DNA from: Caldilineaceae bacterium
GTDB lineage: Bacteria > Chloroflexota > Anaerolineae > Caldilineales > Caldilineaceae
Direction of reading: 5' to 3'
DNA length: 7,606 bases
NCBI GenBank assembly: GCA_024643705.1
Contig: JAHEML010000046.1
Span: 3,400-11,005, forward strand
Shown: one piece after another, positions 5,204 through 7,606 of the stretch
Layout: each line of letters opens with the position of its first letter
How positions within the stretch are numbered: the first letter of the stretch is position 1
Position numbers and translations under genes: made by a program
The notes under the pieces: generated by a model
What the model was told of the DNA's origin: nothing
Databases searched by the model: none
The model's input: only the letters and a program-made list of their open reading frames with translations

Positions 5204-6931
5204 ATGCACAATACTTCGCAACGGTTAGTCGATTCGGTCAATTCCCCTATACCTACAGCATCACTAGGGCGCTACATTCGATGGCAAGTTTTGATTGCCA
5301 TCGGTGGCGTCTTTTTGTTGACTATGCTGTTGGGTGTGACGGCCTATAATGTCTCCACCGAGCTTGTGCCCGACCGTGGCGGTGTCTTTCGCGAGGGCGT
5401 GGCTGGCAATCCCCAATACCTGAACCCCTTGCTCTGCCAGACCCATGAAATTGATCAGGATTTATGTAGCCTGCTCTTCCGGGGGCTGACAAAGCTGGAC
5501 GCCAATGGCCGGGTCATCCCGGACTTGGCCGAATCCTGGGCTGGCACGCCCGATGGTCTGACTTATACTTTTCGCCTGCGCAAGGATCAATTCTGGCACG
5601 ATGGCGCGCCTATCACCGCCAACGATATTCTCTTTACTATAGGGATGTTGCAAGCGCCGGATACACCGGCTGTGCCCGATTTGGCGGAACTGTGGCGTTC
5701 GGTTGATGTTGAAATGGTGGATGCCCAGACGGTGCGGTTTGTGTTGGATGAACCATACGCTCCTTTCCTGGATTACACGTCGATTGGGCTGTTACCCACA
5801 CATGTCTGGGGGGATGTGCCCCCATCGGGTTTGGCTTCCAGCCCGTTGAATCTGACCCCGGTAGGTAGTGGGCCGATGCGTGTGGTGCAATCGTCAGCCA
5901 GCATGATTCGGCTGGAGCCAAATCCGTATTTTGTGGGGGATGTACCCTATATTTCTGCCCTGGAATTTCATTTCTACCCGGATTATCCGTCGATCTATGC
6001 CGCGTATACCAAGGGCGAATTGGATGGGATTAGCCGGGTATTGCCCAGCGATCTGCCTCTGGCAAAAGCGCGGGAAGACCTACAACTATTTTCTGCCCTC
6101 GAGTCCGTCTATGTGAGTGTTGTCTTCAATCTGGAAAACCCCGACACACCATTCTTCCAAGAAAAACAGGTTCGTCAGGCTCTGCTCTATGGGTTGAATC
6201 GAGAGCAGCTCATTGCCCAAGCTGCATTTGGGCAGGGCGTGGTGGCAGATTCGCCGATCCCTGCCAATAGCTGGGCACACGCGCCCGATCTCCCCTCTTT
6301 TCCCTATGATCCGACCAGGGCCACCCGCATGTTGGATGAGGCCGGCTGGATTGATCGAGATGCAGATGGTGTGCGCGACAAAGAGGGGATTGCTTTGCGC
6401 TTTGTCCTTTTGGCAAATGATGATCCTGTACGGCGTCTGCTGATCGAAAAAATCAGCGCTGATTGGCGGGCCATCGGTGTGCAGGCTCTGCCCCAACCGG
6501 TCAGTTTCTCTGGGCTTGTCGGGGATTTTCTTGCGCCACGGCGATTCGATGCCAGCCTTGTCACGTGGAGCATCACCGGTGATCCAGACCCCTTTCCTTT
6601 GTGGCATAGCAGCCAGAAGGATGAAGGTGGGCAAAATTATAGCGGCTGGATGAATGAGGAAGCTGATAAGTTGATTCAGGATGCCCGGTCTACGGTTGAC
6701 CGAAGCAAGCGCGAGGCCCTGTATGCCCGGTTCCAGCAACTCTTCCTGGACGATATGCCGGCCCTACCCCTTTACTATCCTGTCTATACTTACGGCGTGA
6801 GCGAACGGGTAAAAAATGTACAGATTGGGCCTCTCAATACCCCGTCAGATCGTCTTGCAACCTTTGCTGAATGGTACATTGTCACCCGCCGAGTACCAGT
6901 CAACCAGATGGCGGATGAACGAACTCCATAG
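5204..6931 (+). CDS. Membrane-anchored ABC-transporter oligopeptide/solute-binding protein, family 5
   Basis: A 575-residue extracytoplasmic solute-binding protein of the SBP_bac_5 (DppA/OppA) type, which captures peptides, nickel chelates, glycosides or similar ligands for an ABC importer. After a polar N-terminus (1-27), one hydrophobic segment (about 28-48) acts as signal or anchor. No lipobox Cys follows; VTA at 45-47 could be a signal peptidase I site, otherwise the segment stays as a membrane anchor. The mature part begins with the family pattern GVFREGVAGNPQYLNPLL (60-77), then LDANGRVIPDLAESW (98-112) and FWHDGAPITANDILF (130-144). The C-terminus has the usual LPLYYPVYTYGVS block. The ATG at 5204 has only a weak GGTGA close upstream. 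No permease or ATPase gene lies beside it; secG precedes it and tRNA-Leu follows. Ligand unknown. Confidence 0.93.
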   Translation: MHNTSQRLVDSVNSPIPTASLGRYIRWQVLIAIGGVFLLTMLLGVTAYNVSTELVPDRGGVFREGVAGNPQYLNPLLCQTHEIDQDLCSLLFRGLTKLDANGRVIPDLAESWAGTPDGLTYTFRLRKDQFWHDGAPITANDILFTIGMLQAPDTPAVPDLAELWRSVDVEMVDAQTVRFVLDEPYAPFLDYTSIGLLPTHVWGDVPPSGLASSPLNLTPVGSGPMRVVQSSASMIRLEPNPYFVGDVPYISALEFHFYPDYPSIYAAYTKGELDGISRVLPSDLPLAKAREDLQLFSALESVYVSVVFNLENPDTPFFQEKQVRQALLYGLNREQLIAQAAFGQGVVADSPIPANSWAHAPDLPSFPYDPTRATRMLDEAGWIDRDADGVRDKEGIALRFVLLANDDPVRRLLIEKISADWRAIGVQALPQPVSFSGLVGDFLAPRRFDASLVTWSITGDPDPFPLWHSSQKDEGGQNYSGWMNEEADKLIQDARSTVDRSKREALYARFQQLFLDDMPALPLYYPVYTYGVSERVKNVQIGPLNTPSDRLATFAEWYIVTRRVPVNQMADERTP

Positions 6932-6951
6932 CAAAAAAATCTCATGTGGAT

Positions 6952-6981
6952 TTGACATCATTCCGGGGCCGATGATATAGT
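6952..6981 (+). promoter_or_regulatory. Promoter of tRNA-Leu
   Basis: A consensus TTGACA (6952-6957) and TATAGT (6976-6981) are separated by 18 bases, with TG at 6973-6974 forming an extended -10. Predicted initiation near 6988 leaves a leader of about 17 bases before the tRNA. The -35 begins 21 bases after the stop of the binding-protein gene, and no terminator separates them. Confidence 0.75.
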
Positions 6982-7004
6982 GAATCTTGTTGTTAGTGAG
7001 GTAG

Positions 7005-7091
<87 letters not shown>

Positions 7092-7116
7092 ATTGTCGAG
7101 AAAGCTTCAAGACTCG

Positions 7117-7158
7117 AACAGAAAGGCTCCGAGCAGTTTGCTCGGAGCCTTTCTGTTT
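7117..7158 (+). terminator. Rho-independent terminator of tRNA-Leu
   Basis: A perfect 19-bp stem pairs 7117-7135 with 7139-7157 around a 3-base GTT loop. The core is GGCTCCGAGC/GCTCGGAGCC, and the outer AACAGAAA/TTTCTGTT segments provide A-tract and U-tract. The near-symmetric tails mean it could also stop transcription from the opposite strand. Confidence 0.88.
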
Positions 7159-7166
7159 GATATACT
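7138..7166 (+). promoter_or_regulatory. Promoter of the FtsB/DivIC-like gene, overlapping the tRNA terminator
   Basis: TTGCTC (7138-7143) and TATACT (7161-7166) are separated by 17 bases. The -35 is the same hexamer as in the predicted amidohydrolase promoter and lies within the descending arm of the terminator. The predicted start is near 7173, about 55 bases before the GTG at 7228. Confidence 0.5.
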
Positions 7167-7216
7167 GCCGTCCAACATGATCGACTGTGGGTTGAATGTA
7201 GAGTTGAGATCGATTT

Positions 7217-7220
7217 GGAG
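7217..7220 (+). promoter_or_regulatory. Ribosome binding site for the FtsB/DivIC-like gene
   Basis: GGAG lies seven bases before the GTG at 7228. The alternative in-frame starts, ATG 7177 and ATG 7261, have no purine-rich site at a suitable distance. Confidence 0.45.
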
Positions 7221-7227
7221 CGTAGAT

Positions 7228-7606
7228 GTGGCGTCGTCCTCTTCACAACCAAAGCAACGTATGTTGAAAAATGGTACAACCCCGCCTGATCGCGCACCGT
7301 CGAATCGTTCGATCCTGCTTCTGCTGGGTCTGGTGGTGGCTCTCTTTTTCGTGTTCAGCTATTTGGAGCGGATCAACACTTTGGCTGGGGTGCGTGCCGA
7401 GATTGCGTCATTGCAGAACGATGTGGCCCAGGCAGAGCAGCGCAATGCCGAATTGGAAGCCACCCGGCGTGAGGTTGCCGAGGCCGCCTATGTGGGCGAA
7501 GTCGCCCGCGCCGAATTGGGGTTGATCCAACCGGGTGACGATCCTTTTGTTGTTTTGGGCCAGCATGCACCTGCCACAACCAGCCCGGATAGTATAGCGG
7601 CCAGTA
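7228..7606 (+). CDS. FtsB/DivIC-like septum formation initiator (partial, runs off right edge)
   Basis: The first 126 residues are visible. A short polar cytoplasmic tail (1-27) precedes one membrane helix (about 28-46, SILLLLGLVVALFFVFSYL). An extracytoplasmic coiled coil follows (about 50-86, rich in Ala, Glu, Gln and Leu), then YVGEVARAELGLIQPGDDP (88-106), the signature close of the FtsB/DivIC/FtsL-type family. Such proteins form a complex with other bitopic division proteins and help recruit and activate the septal cell-wall machinery. I chose the GTG at 7228 because of its ribosome binding site and its distance from the promoter. ATG 7261 (giving MLKNGTTPP) would shorten the tail by 11 residues, and ATG 7177 would lengthen it by 17. 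A Pro/Thr/Ser-rich tail continues past the edge. Confidence 0.85.
   Translation, partial: MASSSSQPKQRMLKNGTTPPDRAPSNRSILLLLGLVVALFFVFSYLERINTLAGVRAEIASLQNDVAQAEQRNAELEATRREVAEAAYVGEVARAELGLIQPGDDPFVVLGQHAPATTSPDSIAAS

Noticed and set aside
6957..6976. ATCAT/ATGAT inverted repeat between the -35 and -10 of the tRNA promoter as an operator
   Set aside because: Only five pairs hold and the arms overlap the promoter hexamers themselves; chance is the simpler explanation.

Overview
The window looks like chromosomal DNA of a bacterium with moderately high GC, most plausibly a member of Chloroflexota (Anaerolineae/Caldilineae-like). The taxonomic call is inference. It rests on the mix of tandem amidohydrolases, a Rieske protein and a membrane-anchored oligopeptide-binding protein, and on degenerate GACGACGGAC-, GGAGCGTT- and AATCTCC-type sequence between genes, which I associate from memory with that phylum. 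No phage, insertion sequence, CRISPR array or other mobile element is visible.

Left half (1-4754), catabolic genes. A zinc-dependent medium-chain alcohol/polyol dehydrogenase (minus strand, cut by the left edge) diverges from a TIM-barrel sugar phosphate isomerase/epimerase-like gene (1077-1943), which has its own promoter and ends in a strong hairpin terminator. Converging on that terminator is a minus-strand three-gene cluster, read in the order amidohydrolase B (3726-4754), amidohydrolase A (2534-3640), Rieske [2Fe-2S] protein (2033-2479). The two amidohydrolases are paralogues, and B has Asn where A has the His expected to bind metal. A compact GACGACGGAC inverted repeat sits between them.

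Right half (4755-7606), housekeeping genes on the plus strand. A short divergent promoter region (about 170 bp) is followed by secG (protein export), a family-5 solute-binding protein with an N-terminal membrane segment (57 bp after secG), a tRNA-Leu(CAG) with its own near-consensus promoter and a 19-bp hairpin terminator, and the start of an FtsB/DivIC-like cell-division gene that runs off the right edge. The promoter of this last gene overlaps the tRNA terminator.

Functionally, the left half reads as small-molecule catabolism: polyol or sugar oxidation and isomerisation, plus hydrolase/decarboxylase-type chemistry with a Rieske electron carrier. No substrate can be named. The right half is export, uptake, translation and division. 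I see no convincing new defence or mobile system. The best leads are the amidohydrolase pair with its altered metal site, the Rieske protein with extra sequence, the binding protein lacking a transporter in view, and several compact regulatory overlaps. No gene-free stretch exceeds 300 bases; the longest gap is 840-1076.
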